Positions 38,701 to 64,000 of a stretch of DNA of 64,000 nucleotides are shown piece after piece. A program made the position numbers and the translations under genes. Source of the DNA: Chrysomallon squamiferum (Eukaryota > Mollusca > Gastropoda > Neomphalida > Peltospiridae); contig CM022665.1 of assembly GCA_012295275.1 (NCBI GenBank), positions 47,874,602-47,938,601 on the forward strand, given 5' to 3'. The notes under the pieces were generated by a model, which was given only the letters and a program-made list of their open reading frames with translations, searched no databases and was not told where the DNA came from. How positions within the stretch are numbered: position 1 is the first letter of the stretch; every line of letters begins with the position of its first letter.

Positions 38701-41700
38701 ATTTTCACATACCCGTAAGGCAAGGGTTGCCCGACACGGGTCAAAAGTGCCGCGCCCCACCCAAGGGGAACAACTTTTCCGACACGTGCACAAAAACGCA
38801 AAAAATTTGCTCGGAAAACGCATTTTCAAAAGGTGCAGCACCTTTGGTAAATGTTGGAAACGTTTTCAACTTTTGCAATAAATCGAAATTTTTTCCCGAC
38901 CAAACGGAAAATGCAACGGATTTTCAACTTTGAAAATCGAATTTTTTCAAGTTTCGTTGAAAAAATGCTAGGGGTACCTTTTTCAAAGTGCAATAACTTT
39001 TTCCGAGCACGTGGAAAAAAATCGGGCGCACATACCCAAAAAAAAGGCAAGGGGTTGCCCGACACGGGTCAAAAGTGCCGCACGCCCCACCCAAGGGGAA
39101 CAACTCGTTTCCGACACGTGCACAAAAAACGCACATGTTTTTGAAAATTTGCTCGATTTTTTTCAAACGCATTTTCAAAAGGTGCAGCACCTTTGGTAAA
39201 TGTTGGAAACGTTTTTGCCACACTCGCCCCGACGGCGCGCACGTTTTGCACACGTCGAAATATTTTTCCCGACCAAACGGAACAGTGCCACACGGATTTT
39301 CAACTTTTGAAAATCGAATTTTTTCAAGTTTCGTTGAAAATGCTAGGGGTACCTTTTTCAAAGTGCAATAACTTTTTCCGAGCACGTGGGAAAAATCGGG
39401 CGCACATACCCAAAAGTGGGGCAAGGGTTGCCCGACACGGGTCAAAAGTGCCGCACGCCCCACCCAAGGGGAACAACTCGTTTCCGACACGTGCACAAAA
39501 AAACACATGTTTTTTTGAAAATTTGCTCGATTTTTTTTTTTCAAACGCATTTTCAAAAGGTGCAGCACCTTTGGTAAATGTTGGAAACGTTTTTGCCACA
39601 CTCGCCCCGACGGCGCGCACGTTTTGCACACGTCGAAATATTTTTCCCGACCAAACGGAACAGTGCCACACGGGATTTCAACTTTTGAAAATCGAATTTT
39701 TTCAAGTTTCGTTGAAAATGCTAGGGGTACCTTTTTCAAAGTGCAATAACTTTTTCCGAGCACGTGGGAAAAATCGGGCGCACATACCCAAAAGTGGGGC
39801 AAGGGGTGCCCGACACGGGTCAAAAGTGCCGCACGCCCCACCCAAGGGGAACAACTCGTTTCCGACACGTGCACAAAAAAAACACATGTTTTTGAAAATT
39901 TGCTCGATTTTTTTTTACAACGCATTTTCAAAAGGTGCAGCACCTTTGGTAAATGTTGGAAACGTTTTTGCCACACTCGCCCCGACGGCGCGCACGTTTT
40001 GCACACGTCGAAATATTTTTTTTCGACCAAACGGAACAGTGCCACACGGATTTTCAACTTTGAAAATCGAATTTTTTCAAGTTTCGTTGAAAATGCTAGG
40101 GGTACCTTTTTCAAAGTGCAATAACTTTTTCCGAGCACGTGGGAAAAATCGGGCGCACATACCCAAAAGTGGGGCAAGGGTTGCCCGACACGGGTCAAAA
40201 GTGCCGCACGCCCCACCCAAGGGGAACAACTCGTTTCCGACACGTGCACAAAAAAACGCACATGTTTTTGAAAATTTGCTCGATTTTTTTTTTTTCAAAC
40301 GCATTTTCAAAAGGTGCAGCACCTTTGGTAAATGTTGGAAACGTTTTTGCCACACTCGCCCCGACGGCGCGCACGTTTTGCACACGTCGAAATATTTTTC
40401 CCGACCAAACGGAACAGTGCCACACGGATTTTCAACTTTTGAAAATCGAATTTTTCAAGTTTCGTTGAAAATGCTAGGGGTACCTTTTTCAAAGTGCAAT
40501 AACTTTTTCCGAGCACGTGGGAAAAATCGGGCGCACATACCCAAAAGTGGGGCAAGGGTTGCCCGACACGGGTCAAAAGTGCCGCACGCCCCACCCAAGG
40601 GGAACAACTCGTTTCCGACACGTGCACAAAAACGCACATGTTTTTTAAAATTTGCTCGATTTTTTTTTTCAACGCATTTTCAAAAGGTGCAGCACCTTTG
40701 GTAAATGTTGGAAACGTTTTTGCCACACTCGCCCCGACGGCGCGCACGTTTTGCACACACGTCGAAATATTTTTCCCGACCAAACGGAACAGTGCCACAC
40801 GGATTTTCAACTTTTGAAAATCGAATTTTTTCAAGTTTCGTTGAAAAAATGCTAGGGGTACCTTTTTCAAAGTGCAATAACTTTTTCCGAGCACGTGGGA
40901 AAAATCGGGCGCACATACCCAAAAGTGGGGCAAGGGTTGCCCGACACGGGTCAAAAGTGCCGCACGCCCCACCCAAGGGGAACAACTCGTTTCCGACACG
41001 TGCACAAAAAAACGCACATGTTTTTGAAAATTTGCTCGATTTTTTTTTTTTCAACGCATTTTCAAAAGGTGCAGCACCTTTGGTAAATGTTGGAAACGTT
41101 TTTGCCACACTCGCCCCGACGGCGCGCACGTTTTGCACACGTCGAAATATTTTTCCCGACCAAACGGAACAGTACAGCACACACGGATTTTCAACTTTGA
41201 AAATCGAATTTTTTCAAGTTTCGTTGAAAATGCTAGGGGTACCTTTTTCAAAGTGCAATAACTTTTTCCGAGCACGTGGGAAAAATCGGGCGCACATACC
41301 CAAAAGTGGGGCAAGGGTTGCCCGACACGGGTCAAAAGTGCCGCACGCCCCACCCAAGGGGAACAACTCGTTTCCGACACGTGCACAAAAAACGCACATG
41401 TTTTTGAAATTTGCTCGATTTTTTTTCAAACGCATTTTCAAAAGGTGCAGCACCTTTGGTAAATGTTGGAAACGTTTTTGCCATTACACTCGCCCCCCGG
41501 CGCGCACGTTTTGCACACGTCGAAATATTTTTCCCGACCAAACGGAACAGTGCCACACGGATTTTCAACTTTTGAAAATCGAATTTTTCAAGTTTCGTTG
41601 AAAATGCTAGGGGTACCTTTTTTTTCAAAGTGCAATAACTTTTTCCGAGCACGTGGAAAAATCGGGCGCACATACCCAAAAAGTGGAAGGGTTGCCCCGA

Positions 41701-43837
41701 CACGGGTCAAAAGTGCCGCACGCCCCACCCAAGGGGAACAACTCGTTTCCGACACGTGCACAAAAAACGCACATGTTTTTGAAAATTTGCTCGATTTTTT
41801 TCAAACGCATTTTCAAAAGGTGCAGCACCTTTGGTAAATGTTGGAAACGTTTTTGCCACACTCGCCCCGACGGCGCGCACGTTTTGCACACGTCGAAATA
41901 TTTTTCCCGACCAAACGGAACAGTGCCACACGGATTTTCAACTTTTGAAAATCGAATTTTTTCAAGTTTCGTTGAAAATGCTAGGGGTACCTTTTTCAAA
42001 GTGCAATAACTTTTTTCGAGCACGTGGAAAAATCGGGCGCACATACCCAAAAGTGGGGCAAGGGTTGCCCGACACGGGTCAAAAGTGCCGCACGCCCCAC
42101 CCAAGGGGAACAACTCGTTTCCGACACGTGCACAAAAAAACGCACATGTTTTTGAAAATTTGCTCGATTTTTTTTTTTTTCACGCATTTTCAAAAGGTGC
42201 AGCACCTTTGGTAAATGTTGGAAACGTTTTTGCCACACTCGCCCCGACGGCGCGCACGTTTTGCACACGTCGAAATATTTTTCCCGACCAAACGGAACAG
42301 TGCCACACGGATTTTCAACTTTTGAAAATCGAATTTTTTCAAGTTTCGTTGAAAATGCTAGGGGTACCTTTTTCAAAGTGCAATAACTTTTTCCGAGCAC
42401 GTGGGAAAAATCGGGCGCACATACCCAAAAGTGGGGCAAGGGTTGCCCGACACGGGTCAAAAGTGCCGCACGCCCCACCCAAGGGGAACAACTCGTTTCC
42501 GACACGTGCACAAAAAACGCACATGTTTTTGAAAATTTGCTCGATTTTTTTTTTCAAACGCATTTTCAAAAGGTGCAGCACCTTTGGTAAATGTTGGAAA
42601 CGTTTTTGCCACACTCGCCCCCCGACGGCGCGCACGTTTTGCACACGTCGAAATATTTTTCCCGACCAAACGGAACAGTGCCACACGGATTTTCAACTTT
42701 GAAAATCGAATTTTTTCAAGTTTCGTTGAAAATGCTAGGGGTACCTTTTTCAAAGTGCAATAACTTTTTCCGAGCACGTGGGAAAAATCGGGCGCACATA
42801 CCCAAAAGTGGGGCAAGGGTTGCCCGACACGGGTCAAAAGTGCCGCACGCCCCACCCAAGGGGAACAACTCGTTTCCGACACGTGCACAAAAAACACATG
42901 TTTTTTTGAAAATTTGCTCGATTTTTTTTTTTTTCACGCATTTTCAAAAGGTGCAGCACCTTTGGTAAATGTTGGAAACGTTTTTGCCACACTCGCCCGA
43001 CGGCGCGCACGTTTTGCACACGTCGAAATATTTTTCCCGACCAAACGGAACAGTGCCACACGGATTTTCAACTTTTGAAAATCGAATTTTTCAAGTTTCG
43101 TTGAAAATGCTAGGGGTACCTTTTTTTCAAAGTGCAATAACTTTTTCCGAGCACGTGGAAAAATCGGGCGCACATACCCAAAAGTGGGGGGCAAGGGTTG
43201 CCCGACACGGGTCAAAAGTGCCGCACGCCCCACCCAAGGGGAACAACTCGTTTCCGACACGTGCACAAAAACGCACATGTTTTTTTGAAATTTGCTCGAT
43301 TTTTTTTCAACGCATTTTCAAAAGGTGCAGCACCTTTGGTAAATGTTGGAAACGTTTTTGCCACACTCGCCCCGACGGCGCGCACGTTTTGCACACGTCG
43401 AAATATTTTTCCCGACCAAACGGAACAGTGCCACACGGATTTTCAACTTTTGAAAATCGAATTTTTTCAAGTTTCGTTGAAAATGCTAGGGGTACCTTTT
43501 TCAAAGTGCAATAACTTTTTCCGAGCACGTGGAAAAATCGGGCGCACATACCCAAAAGTGGGGCAAGGGTTGCCCGACACGGGTCAAAAGTGCCGCACGC
43601 CCCACCCAAGGGGAACAACTCGTTTCCGACACGTGCACAAAAACGCACATGTTTTTTGAAAATTTGCTCGATTTTTTTCAAACGCATTTTCAAAAGGTGC
43701 AGCACCTTTGGTAAATGTTGGAAACGTTTTTGCCACACTCGCCCCGACGGCGCGCACGTTTTGCACACGTCGAAATATTTTTCCCGACCAAACGGAATAG
43801 TGCCACACGGATTTTCAACTTTTGAAAATCGAATTTT
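29766..43837. repeat. Satellite subfamily B
   Basis: Diagnostic words: tttggtaaatgttggaaacg, cacgtcgaaata, cccgaccaaacgg, cggaacagtgcc, ccgagcacgtgg, ccgacacgggtcaaaag, cacgccccaccc and gctcgattt. A few monomers keep single A-type bases (gctcgttttt near 30,500 and 33,139; cggaatag near 30,633). The last monomer (43,796) again has cggaatag. Confidence 0.9.
38545..38940. repeat. Damaged satellite monomers (B type)
   Basis: ggtgcagcacc occurs twice within about 50 bases (38,518 and 38,567). The gccccgacggcgcgc segment is displaced to about 38,662, after the gaaaatgct word, and several landmark segments are shortened. Flanking monomers are normal. Confidence 0.7.
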
Positions 43838-44017
43838 CTGTAAAATGTAATTTTAATTATTAAAAATTCAAACAAGTAAATTTATTATTTATTTTAACAA
43901 AACTGATATCTAATTCCTTTTTATAACTGTCAGTCGTGTTTTCATTATTATTATTACTTTTGTGATTTTCAGTATTTTGCTTCTTTTCAAGCTTGTCTGG
44001 TGTTTCTTTTAATGCAG

Positions 44018-44169
44018 CAGAAAACCTGAGTACAGAGGCTTTGAGTATCCCAGAAGCCCACCTTAAATCAGACCCTATAGAGATACCCAGCAATGAAACT
44101 GTGTGCGGATACATTTTTGTCATTAAGCCCATCAATGGACACATTTCAACTGAGCTCAAATTACAGTGA
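44018..44169 (+). CDS. Exon-like segment, possible terminal exon, unrecognised
   Basis: A pyrimidine-rich stretch ending tttcttttaatgcag (to 44,017) precedes an open segment of about 50 codons that ends at TGA 44,167-44,169. The translation begins ENLSTEALSIPEAHLKSD and ends GYIFVIKPINGHISTELKLQ, with balanced composition unlike the surrounding AT-rich DNA. I do not recognise it. No upstream exon is visible in the satellite, so the rest of the gene would have to lie left of the array or be lost, making this a pseudo-exon. The minus strand is also open here (119 codons), but it lacks a clear splice signal and its hydrophobic Leu/Ser/Met-rich translation looks like an antisense shadow. Reality as a gene is uncertain. 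Confidence 0.35.
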
Positions 44170-44214
44170 TGCCTGGGCTTTTTCTGGCTGTCTGTTCCAT
44201 GTATAAAAAAAAAA

Positions 44215-44640
44215 AACACTGGCTCTTGGTAAATATATCTTTATCATAATTATAGTTGTATAAAAAAAAATCATTGGTTCACGGTAAATATAATTTTATC
44301 ATAATTATAGTAGTATAAAAAACATTGGATCTTGGTAAATATAATTTTATCATAATTATAGTAGTATAAAAAAAAAACATTGGTTCACGGTAAATATAAC
44401 TTTATCATAATTATAGTTGTATAAAAAACATTGGTTGTTTGTAATTATAATTTTATCATAATTATAGTAGTATAAAAAAAAAAACATTGGTTCACGGTAA
44501 ATATAATTTTATCATAATTATAGTTGTATAAAAAACATTGGTTCTTTGTAATTATAATTTTATCATAATTATAGTAGTATGAAAAAAACCACTGGTTCAC
44601 GGTAAATATAATTTTATTGTAATTGTAGTTTTATATTTCC
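44215..44640. repeat. ~55-bp AT-rich minisatellite
   Basis: About eight units share taaatataattttatcata followed by attatagtagtataaaa and an A run of variable length. Two unit types (ttcacggtaaatata and ttctttgtaattata or a relative) partly alternate. Confidence 0.9.
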
Positions 44641-44978
44641 TCCGTTTCTTTACACTATACAGTGTGTGAGTCCACAACAATTAACATGATTTTTTTTTTT
44701 TTCTTCTAATTGTTGTTTGTCTTTCTTGGTGTGTTTGTTTGTAATAAATACCTGGACTCGTTTCATAGTGTATTTAACTGATTTTGTTTTTCCAAGGATG
44801 AAAGTTGATAATTATTACCCTGATCATTTTTGTAATTTTATTCATTTGTATGTATATATATAAAATCTGGACAGTCACTATAACGAGACTGTAGCGAGGC
44901 TTTGAAGGCTCATGACATTCCGTGTGTCTGTCCATTCCTGCCTCAACTTAAAGGTTTCTGGAATTCTTTAAGTTGTTC

Positions 44979-45024
<46 letters not shown>

Positions 45025-46725
45025 TACTAATACTTACAGTTTCAGGGTGACTATAAAACTGCTATTACTATTACTATAAGGCTGATATTCATCTCAAGGA
45101 CACACACACATCACTCCTACCGACAAACACAAGTTTCTAAATTATCTTTTGTGTTAGACTTCACGTTAGACTTTGTATAAACACTTTTAAACTATCTAAG
45201 TGTATTCAATATCTGTCACATGTAATAAATAATGAAATAATCAGGTTCAATGACAAACTTCTGATACAACTGTAATAAAATGTTGTTTCACTGTATATTG
45301 TTCTATTTGCTGCTAACGTTTATAAAACAAAAACAAAATCTAAGACTTTTTTCTTCATCTTTAAGAATAAGTTCAGAAAGCATAATGCTTTGATTACAGC
45401 CGATGATTCAGTGCAAAGTAAACAAAGACAAGCACTTAGTTTTTAAAAGCAAGCTGACTGAAACATATTGAGTCAAACATATTTGATCTCATTTGGTTAA
45501 ACAGCCAACTATGATGTTCATTACTACTGTTAATATATGTGAATATTCATTATTTTCTAATGAATTTTATGTTTTTGAACTATACTAGAGTACTAATATC
45601 TTTTTCAATGTGTTGTAACTCCTAAGCAGCTTCTATATGAAACTGAAGTGAGCTGCTGCTCATGATTAACTCATTATCTACTGGGCAGATAATGTCAGTC
45701 TTTAGTGCTTCGAGCTTGTTCCTAGACAGTCATAATGTTTAACAAAATTTCCATATGTGTTATAAAGCTAAAAACTTTACTGAATCTCCTATGTTTTACG
45801 AGAACAAGACAAACCCAAAACACCAACACTGCAGCTGAATTTATTTTTTAAAATATTCTTTTATTGTTTTTGTTTTAGAGGGAGGCAAAATTAATTCCTC
45901 AAAAATATAAAATCATTCAATGTCTGTGGTCTTGTTAAATCAATTAATGTAAAAAAATCCTGTTACATACATGAATTTAAATGTAACTTACAAATACCAG
46001 AACACTGCTAAAACAAGCATTTACAATGACCAAACTAGGTGAGTGTCTGTGTCAGTGTTAAATAACAAATAGAGATCTTCCTGGGGAGATACCATTCTGC
46101 CACGTCACACTTACAATATGTGCACTGAGGTAAACTGAGCTGTCAGATCAGCACACTATCACTGTCAGAGTGTCTAGCAGAAGACAAATTATTGTTCCTG
46201 ATACTGAAACTTAATCACCTCCTACTCAAAACCTGACTGTATTAGAAATCTACTGACAGGTGTGACAGGCTAAGAAACACACAATGTTTTTACACTATGA
46301 TACACAAAACATAAATTCTTTTGTACAATCAACATTTTGACATCTAATCTAGGTAATTTATTAAGTAATTATGGACAAATTTGCAATCTTTGCTTCTTAA
46401 CTGGGTATAACATATCACAGTCTCTATGGTAGTCGCCACACAGTTCTGTAAGAAAGAAAAAAACTAATAATAACATAGCCTATATAAACACAGATTATCA
46501 GCATGTCAGTGTAACATAGATTAAATTATTTAAATTAGACATACTATGAACATACAGATGAATATGGTGTTTGTACTAACACATTATCAATATCTCTGTA
46601 AGCACTGTATTTATAGGCTAACAAGTAATCTGTGAAAGAAATTCTAAGTTATTAAAAGACATTTGGAGATATTTATACTGATCACCAGAACCTGCAACAC
46701 AGGTTACCAATGTTTGTCTTAATTT
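44641..46725. other. Non-coding region downstream of NADSYN1
   Basis: No gene is recognised on either strand. A CA tract of about 20 units lies at 44,983-45,022. The part nearest 46,725 may include 3' untranslated sequence of the minus-strand NAD synthetase gene. Confidence 0.5.
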
Positions 46726-46731
46726 TTTATT
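46726..46731 (-). other. Candidate polyadenylation signal AATAAA for NADSYN1
   Basis: AATAAA on the minus strand, about 130 bases after the stop codon. It is the first canonical hexamer I see downstream. Others lie further away, for example at about 46,356. Confidence 0.4.
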
Positions 46732-46862
46732 ACAGCATATGTTGTTGTTGTTTTTTTTCTAATCAGTTTTATATCTAAGCACAAAATGTATTTATGATAT
46801 GAGTGTTTAGAATTAGAGTCATGGTGATATGTAGACTAAATGTTTACCTGTTGGGTTCAGTC

Positions 46863-60877
<14,015 letters not shown>

Positions 60878-62224
60878 TTTGATCTCGTTTTCCTGCTATC
60901 ACAAAAACAAACTTTCAGTTCAAGTCTGCTTTACCGATTCGGTAAAGTAAATTCCACCCTATTTTTCTGAGATTCCTTTACGTTAATATTGAACTGCAGT
61001 AAACACTCGATTCAGATAACTTTGGATTTAGCGGGAAAACAAAGTAGTTCGAAGCTTTGAATATCGTTTGTAAATAAAATAAATGTATTAAATATCTTTC
61101 AAACGTGTTCTAAATGCGTGCATTATAATAATTAAACACACACACACTTATACAGTTGGGTTTTTTCATTTTGTTCAAATACAACTATTATTATTACTAC
61201 TGTTATTATTTTTGTTATTACTGCTGCCATTAAATAAAATGGAATTTTATGTTAAAACACGCACATAAATATGAATTTGTTATTATAACAGATTCAAAAT
61301 ATGCGTATAATTGTTTCAACACAGAAGTATTAATTTATACTCTTTTTTTTTTGTTGTTGTTGATTTTTGTTTTTGTTTATTTTTGTTATTTTCTGCTCAG
61401 ACGTTTAGTATTTTCTAACATTCCTCGAAAAAGAAATCAAATATATGCCCCTCACTATTGAGGAAGTGCACTAGTGTGGCATGGAGTGACTAGCGGCATC
61501 GCTTTCCTTGTTAGGTTTCTGTACAAACGAGATCGAGGTGCCGAAACAGGTTATAAGCAGTGGGAGCTTATAATATAAATATACATTTTAAAATACATAG
61601 TTACAACATCTAGAACAAGAGAGACAGGTGTGTCTGTTTCATATCAGCACAGTGTATTCGCAGAACAGCAATGATGACGATGACGATGTTAATAATACTA
61701 ACAGTTTAATATTCGCGTTATTTTCAAAACATATACATGCTCACACCATGTCCATAACGTACTCATCCTACCTTGAACTATAAACACTTTATTAACGTAA
61801 AATCCATGCGCCCAAAACAGGGTGCATTCCGTTGTCTTACGGAAACATGGTAACAGTTATCTTAAACTCGTATCAATACATGAACGCCAAATCTGTAGTG
61901 TACATCTGAAAGGCATATAACTGTGTGCAGACTGTGTGTGTTGTTACAAAGGACTTAGTAATTGTTCCTACGTCTGTTAAGATGACGAGAAAGAAGAGCA
62001 GGCTGCTGTTTATACTTCTTTATTCTAAAGTATAGGCTAATAGTATTCTGTGGTTGTTGTATTTATTTATTGTAACGTATACGTTAGTTTTCTGTGGTTG
62101 TATTTATTTAAAATTACCATATCTAAAATATTATTAGTGTTTGTTAAATATAGTTAGTGCATGGCCGTAATTACATTGAGGCAAATGTCTCGTACCAAAA
62201 TTGATGATTTTAAAAATTAAAACA

Positions 62225-62255
<31 letters not shown>

Positions 62256-62481
62256 AATATACAAAAATTATATTTAAAAATCTGAAATATAAATCTCTAC
62301 TCCGATAGAAACGATATCCACTTACTTTTAAAAGTTTGTGCTAAAAATGGGTGTACAACTTACTAAAAATACTTAAACTGCTGTATTAAAAACTGAATTA
62401 CTTTTGCAGGCTCACATCAGCAGAACAGACCAGAGTGTTGCTTGTGTTGTTTTTAAAACATCAGCAGTCTCCAGTATTTAA

Positions 62482-62515
<34 letters not shown>

Positions 62516-62565
62516 GGTAAACAACGTACGACATTACGTGGCGTACGACGACTTCTGTTCTGCTG
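60878..62565. other. Upstream region of NADSYN1, no gene seen
   Basis: This stretch lies between the minus-strand NADSYN1 start and the plus-strand candidate exon at 62,566. It must hold the NADSYN1 promoter, but no TATA box or other site is distinctive. AAT tract at about 62,482-62,509 and T run at about 62,226-62,244. A 15-base inverted repeat (atcagcagaacaga at about 62,415 and tctgttctgctgat at 62,554) ends on the candidate ATG. Confidence 0.5.
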
Positions 62566-62613
62566 ATGGCGACAGCGTGGCTGTCACAGTTTTCATTACA
62601 CCACTCCCAACCC
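62566..62613 (+). CDS. Candidate first exon of plus-strand gene
   Basis: ATG in a locally GC-rich stretch, then MATAWLSQFSLHHSQP, then a possible donor GTCAGG. An alternative donor GTGGTC six bases later keeps the same phase. Joined to the exon at 62,873 it gives an 89- or 91-residue protein I do not recognise. Support is only phase compatibility and position. Confidence 0.3.
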
Positions 62614-62872
62614 GTCAGGGTGGTCTTTCGAGAATTACCCACACCCTAGATGGAATTTAAAACACATAATATAAGCAGTTTTAAAGATGTAAAATAAACA
62701 CTGTTTAACATTAATTCTGAAAGATGTAAAATAAATATTTTCAAACTAATTTGAAAACACATTTAAAATGCACGATATTAAACAAAGATTCTAAAAAGCT
62801 ATGTTTATTTCACAAAAACATGAAGTAATCTTGCTAAATGATAGGTGTAAAAGTCTTGTGTTTGTGTTTCAG

Positions 62873-63094
62873 GTGAAGTATTCTGCTAACAAAGCAGCTG
62901 GCATCAAACAACACATTGTTGAAATATCAGGACCAGTTCTGCCCCACCACGTACTGACCCTGTCACGTCTCCTCCAACAGACACAGGACGAACGTACAAC
63001 TTTCACCTACAACACTGAGCTGCATTCAGTATGTGTCACCACGGCAACAGCGTCTTCAGCTCCCCAATTTCTTCTGAAAATCTTCAACAGATGA
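62873..63094 (+). CDS. Terminal exon of an unrecognised plus-strand gene
   Basis: A pyrimidine-rich acceptor (tgtgtttgtgtttcag) precedes 73 codons ending at TGA 63,092-63,094. The translation includes VKYSANKAAGIKQHIVEISG, VLPHHVLTLSRLLQQTQ and ends FLLKIFNR. Composition and codon use are protein-like and the exon is richer in GC than its flanks. No domain is recognised and no membrane segment is seen. It may be a small protein with the candidate exon at 62,566, or the end of a longer one. Confidence 0.6.
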   Translation: MKYSANKAAGIKQHIVEISGPVLPHHVLTLSRLLQQTQDERTTFTYNTELHSVCVTTATASSAPQFLLKIFNR

Positions 63095-63209
63095 AAGCTT
63101 TTAAAGAAGTGATGACATCAAAACATGGATTTTCTTACACTGTTTAAAAATACTCCAGCAGGCAGGTCACTGTACATTTAACATTTTTGTAATATTTATG
63201 ACCTGAACT

Positions 63210-63352
63210 TATATTAACTGAGTATAACCTGAAGTTAACTGTTTCACTGAGTATGACCTAATGTTAACTGTTTCACTGAGTATGACCTAATGTTAACTGT
63301 TTCACCGAGTATGACCTAATGTTAACTGTTTCATTGAGAATAACCTGCAGTA
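63210..63352. repeat. 29-bp tandem repeat in 3' region
   Basis: About five units of ttaactgtttcactgagtat followed by gacctaatg. Located in the probable 3' untranslated region of the plus-strand gene. Confidence 0.9.
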
Positions 63353-64000
63353 ATTTAACTAGTAATAGTTTTGTCTTCCTAGATCAGAATCTGTAGTTAA
63401 AATAATTAGACTCTTCATTTTACATCCAATCCACAAGTAATAATTTTGTGTTAGAATTATGAAACTTCTTTAAAAGTTCAATTTTTTAGTCAGAAGCTAT
63501 TTTAATTTTAGTAATGAATTAATTAAATTATGACAACTGTGTAGATTTTGGAAGTTTTAGTCACAAAAGATTCAAATTGTTTCTTTTAGCTTAAATTACG
63601 ACAGCTACCTCTTTATAAAGCAACCTCTGTGTAAAGCACTAACTTTACTTGTATTTAAATATACGTATATTTACCTTGTTGTACCACCCCCCACAGTCTG
63701 CATCCACCAGTACTTGAAGACACTGATACAGTGCATAGTAAAATGACCCAGTGAACCCACATCAACCAGTCATCAAGTCTGCATAAATCAAGCAAATAAA
63801 AATTGTAGTTTTCCATGTAGTTATTTTAAAAATATATCAAAGGAAATCAATTTCACATGGATTTACTGAAAATTCTTCTAACCTGGTACCTTTGATATTA
63901 TTTCATTGTAGCAGTTAGTCAACCATGTGTTGGTGCATTGCCTAATCGCATTCACAGAATGTTTGTAAAGTCAACTGAGTTTGGTGCATGGAGTAATTCA
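63353..64000. other. Probable 3' UTR or downstream region
   Basis: No coding sequence is seen. A plus-strand AATAAA at 63,795-63,800 is a candidate polyadenylation signal, about 700 bases after the stop at 63,094. Confidence 0.4.

Larger units (their letters stand above)
15463..43837. repeat. ~373-bp satellite array, about 76 monomers
   Basis: Head-to-tail copies in one orientation. Successive ggtgcagcacc landmarks fall 370-379 bases apart (for example 15,483, 15,861, 16,231, 16,602, 16,980). Most length differences lie in T or A runs and in the G run after cccaaaagt. The A monomer has about 24 CpG dinucleotides, two CACGTG E-box words, a 33-base near-palindrome centred on ggtgcagcacc, and a 9+3+9 hairpin (gattttcaa, ctt, ttgaaaatc). 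The monomer length is not a multiple of three and drifts, so the long open frames on both strands (up to about 500 codons) are fortuitous. The array starts inside a monomer at the gap and ends inside a monomer at 43,837. The family is not recognised. A pericentromeric, telomere-proximal or heterochromatic location is possible but not shown. Confidence 0.97.

Noticed and set aside
15463-43837. Hundreds of open frames in the satellite, up to about 500 codons on plus (39,193-40,704) and 445 on minus (38,924-40,261)
   Set aside because: They recur with the 373-bp period in several frames on both strands, shift frame at every indel and have no start or family signal. They are by-products of a stop-poor repeat.
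15463-43837. CENP-B box in the satellite
   Set aside because: I looked for TTCG-N4-A-NN-CGGG in both monomer consensuses. The ttcgttga and atcgggcg words do not combine into the motif.
43860-44219. 119-codon minus-strand frame antisense to the 44,018 exon-like segment
   Set aside because: No splice site or domain; it starts in an A/T run, and the plus strand has both an acceptor and a better-balanced composition. Kept open as an alternative.
61249-61461. Peptide VIITDSKYAYNC resembling an RNase H core motif
   Set aside because: Only about 12 residues match by eye. The rest is a hydrophobic translation of T-rich sequence with no further RNase H motifs, so chance is likely.

Overview
This is nuclear DNA of an animal, most likely an invertebrate. 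Coding sequence is split into short exons by GT-AG introns, the spacers are AT-rich and loaded with micro- and minisatellites, and a 28 kb satellite array fills the centre. A lophotrochozoan such as a mollusc would fit, but the species cannot be fixed from sequence alone. There are no bacterial operons, CRISPR arrays or phage genes.

Layout. Positions 1-11,300 are gene-poor and dominated by simple repeats: trinucleotide GTA/ATT tracts, compound tetranucleotides, CA and GA/CT tracts, and several short tandem or dispersed duplications. Positions 11,315-12,316 (minus) hold a GC- and CpG-rich 333-codon open frame that is probably a real but unrecognised, low-complexity gene or exon. Positions 14,475-15,262 are a 21-bp tandem array with a 237-bp higher-order repeat. 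It ends at a 200-N assembly gap (15,263-15,462). Positions 15,463-43,837 are about 76 head-to-tail monomers of a roughly 373-bp satellite. The array has two subfamilies, A on the left and B on the right, joined by a stepwise transition at about 27.5-29.8 kb. A plus-strand exon-like segment (44,018-44,169) follows.

The right-hand third is a complete minus-strand gene for glutamine-dependent NAD+ synthetase (NADSYN1): 19 coding exons, 60,877 down to 46,863, 740 residues. It has the nitrilase triad Glu45-Lys114-Cys175 and the SGGIDS ATP-pyrophosphatase loop. Upstream of it, a terminal exon of an unrecognised plus-strand gene lies at 62,873-63,094.

The most striking observation is in the NADSYN1 introns. 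At 11 splice junctions in 10 of the 18 introns, the intron carries tandem copies of the junction itself: the last or first 10-45 coding bases, the splice site and some flanking intron. The true exon edge is one end unit of each array. Copy number runs from 1 extra copy to 27. Many copies keep an intact GT or AG, so the gene carries dozens of decoy donors and acceptors. I know of no name for this pattern. It suggests that exon-intron borders repeatedly seed minisatellites in this genome.
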